A stretch of DNA of 64,000 nucleotides from JAAUTG01 sp964458705 (GTDB lineage Bacteria > Bacteroidota > Bacteroidia > Chitinophagales > Saprospiraceae), in the NCBI GenBank assembly GCA_964458705.1, contig CAYWKD010000002.1, positions 1-64,000 on the forward strand. Reading direction: 5' to 3'. This document shows positions 63,955 through 64,000 of the stretch, piece by piece; the stretch's first letter is position 1; each line of letters opens with the position of its first letter. The notes below the pieces were generated by a model, which was not told the origin of the DNA, made no database searches, and saw only the letters and a list, made by a program, of their open reading frames with translations. Both the position numbers and the translations under genes were made by a program.

Positions 63955-64000
63955 TTTGAATGCTGAGAGGTTCATCTAGTTGTGTAACTTTGCTGAAAGT

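Noticed and set aside
1..64000. CRISPR array, insertion sequence, prophage or defence cassette
   Set aside because: No regularly spaced direct repeats, transposase, integrase, phage structural or known defence genes were seen.

Overview
The window is an ordinary stretch of Bacteroidota chromosome, AT-rich and densely packed, with no phage, insertion sequence, CRISPR array or defence island that I can see. The lineage call rests on several signs: a gliding-motility-associated (CHU_C, type IX secretion) C-terminal domain, DUF6913, DUF5683, 2TM, DUF1501 and CarboxypepD_reg proteins, a TonB-dependent receptor, a near absence of Shine-Dalgarno sequences, and repeated matches to the Bacteroidota promoter element TAnnTTTG, some with TTG about 20 bp upstream. 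A Saprospiria-like relative would fit the large adhesin and the AceK gene, but that finer placement is inference.

Layout. 1-5.6 kb: a four-unit helix-hairpin-helix protein and ComF on the + strand, converging on a - strand operon rplM-rpsI-rpsB-tsf-pyrH with a consensus promoter and an internal terminator before pyrH. 5.8-7.6 kb: a protein made of 31-residue tandem repeats, then a self-contained tRNA-Asp unit. 7.7-17.8 kb (+): accA, a DUF6913 protein, a TonB receptor, a CarB lacking its allosteric domain, isocitrate dehydrogenase kinase/phosphatase AceK, a lipid A-type acyltransferase and a small lipoprotein. 17.9-24.5 kb: a 46-codon membrane protein gene, a DUF1501 protein, asnS, a 7TM-HD phosphodiesterase and an uncharacterised secreted protein. 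24.7-29.6 kb: a 1531-residue T9SS adhesin followed by an internally deleted metal-dependent hydrolase pseudogene. 29.7-39.6 kb (+): parA, parB, a DUF5683 protein, a large TPR protein, valS and rsmA. 39.5-47.9 kb: glucosaminidase, OmpH/Skp, EEP-family hydrolase, diacylglycerol kinase, glgB, MoxR ATPase and thrS. 48-55.6 kb: FAD oxidoreductase, phosphoribosyltransferase, ychF, pseudouridine synthase, an AddA-like helicase whose nuclease motif looks dead, and an acidic orphan protein. 55.7-64 kb: CotH-family protein, RRM protein, 2TM protein, MoeB-rhodanese, a coiled-coil secreted protein, acetoacetyl-CoA synthetase and a lipoprotein form of RidA.

Most genes are housekeeping: translation, cell envelope, chromosome segregation, and fatty-acid, pyrimidine and glycogen metabolism. 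I do not see a multi-gene undescribed system. The most interesting items are single genes: the 31-residue repeat protein, AceK in this lineage, the 46-residue membrane protein, the decayed hydrolase, the AddA-like protein with a lost nuclease motif, the long-form ParB and the lipid-anchored RidA. All family calls are from reading the sequence; no database search was run.
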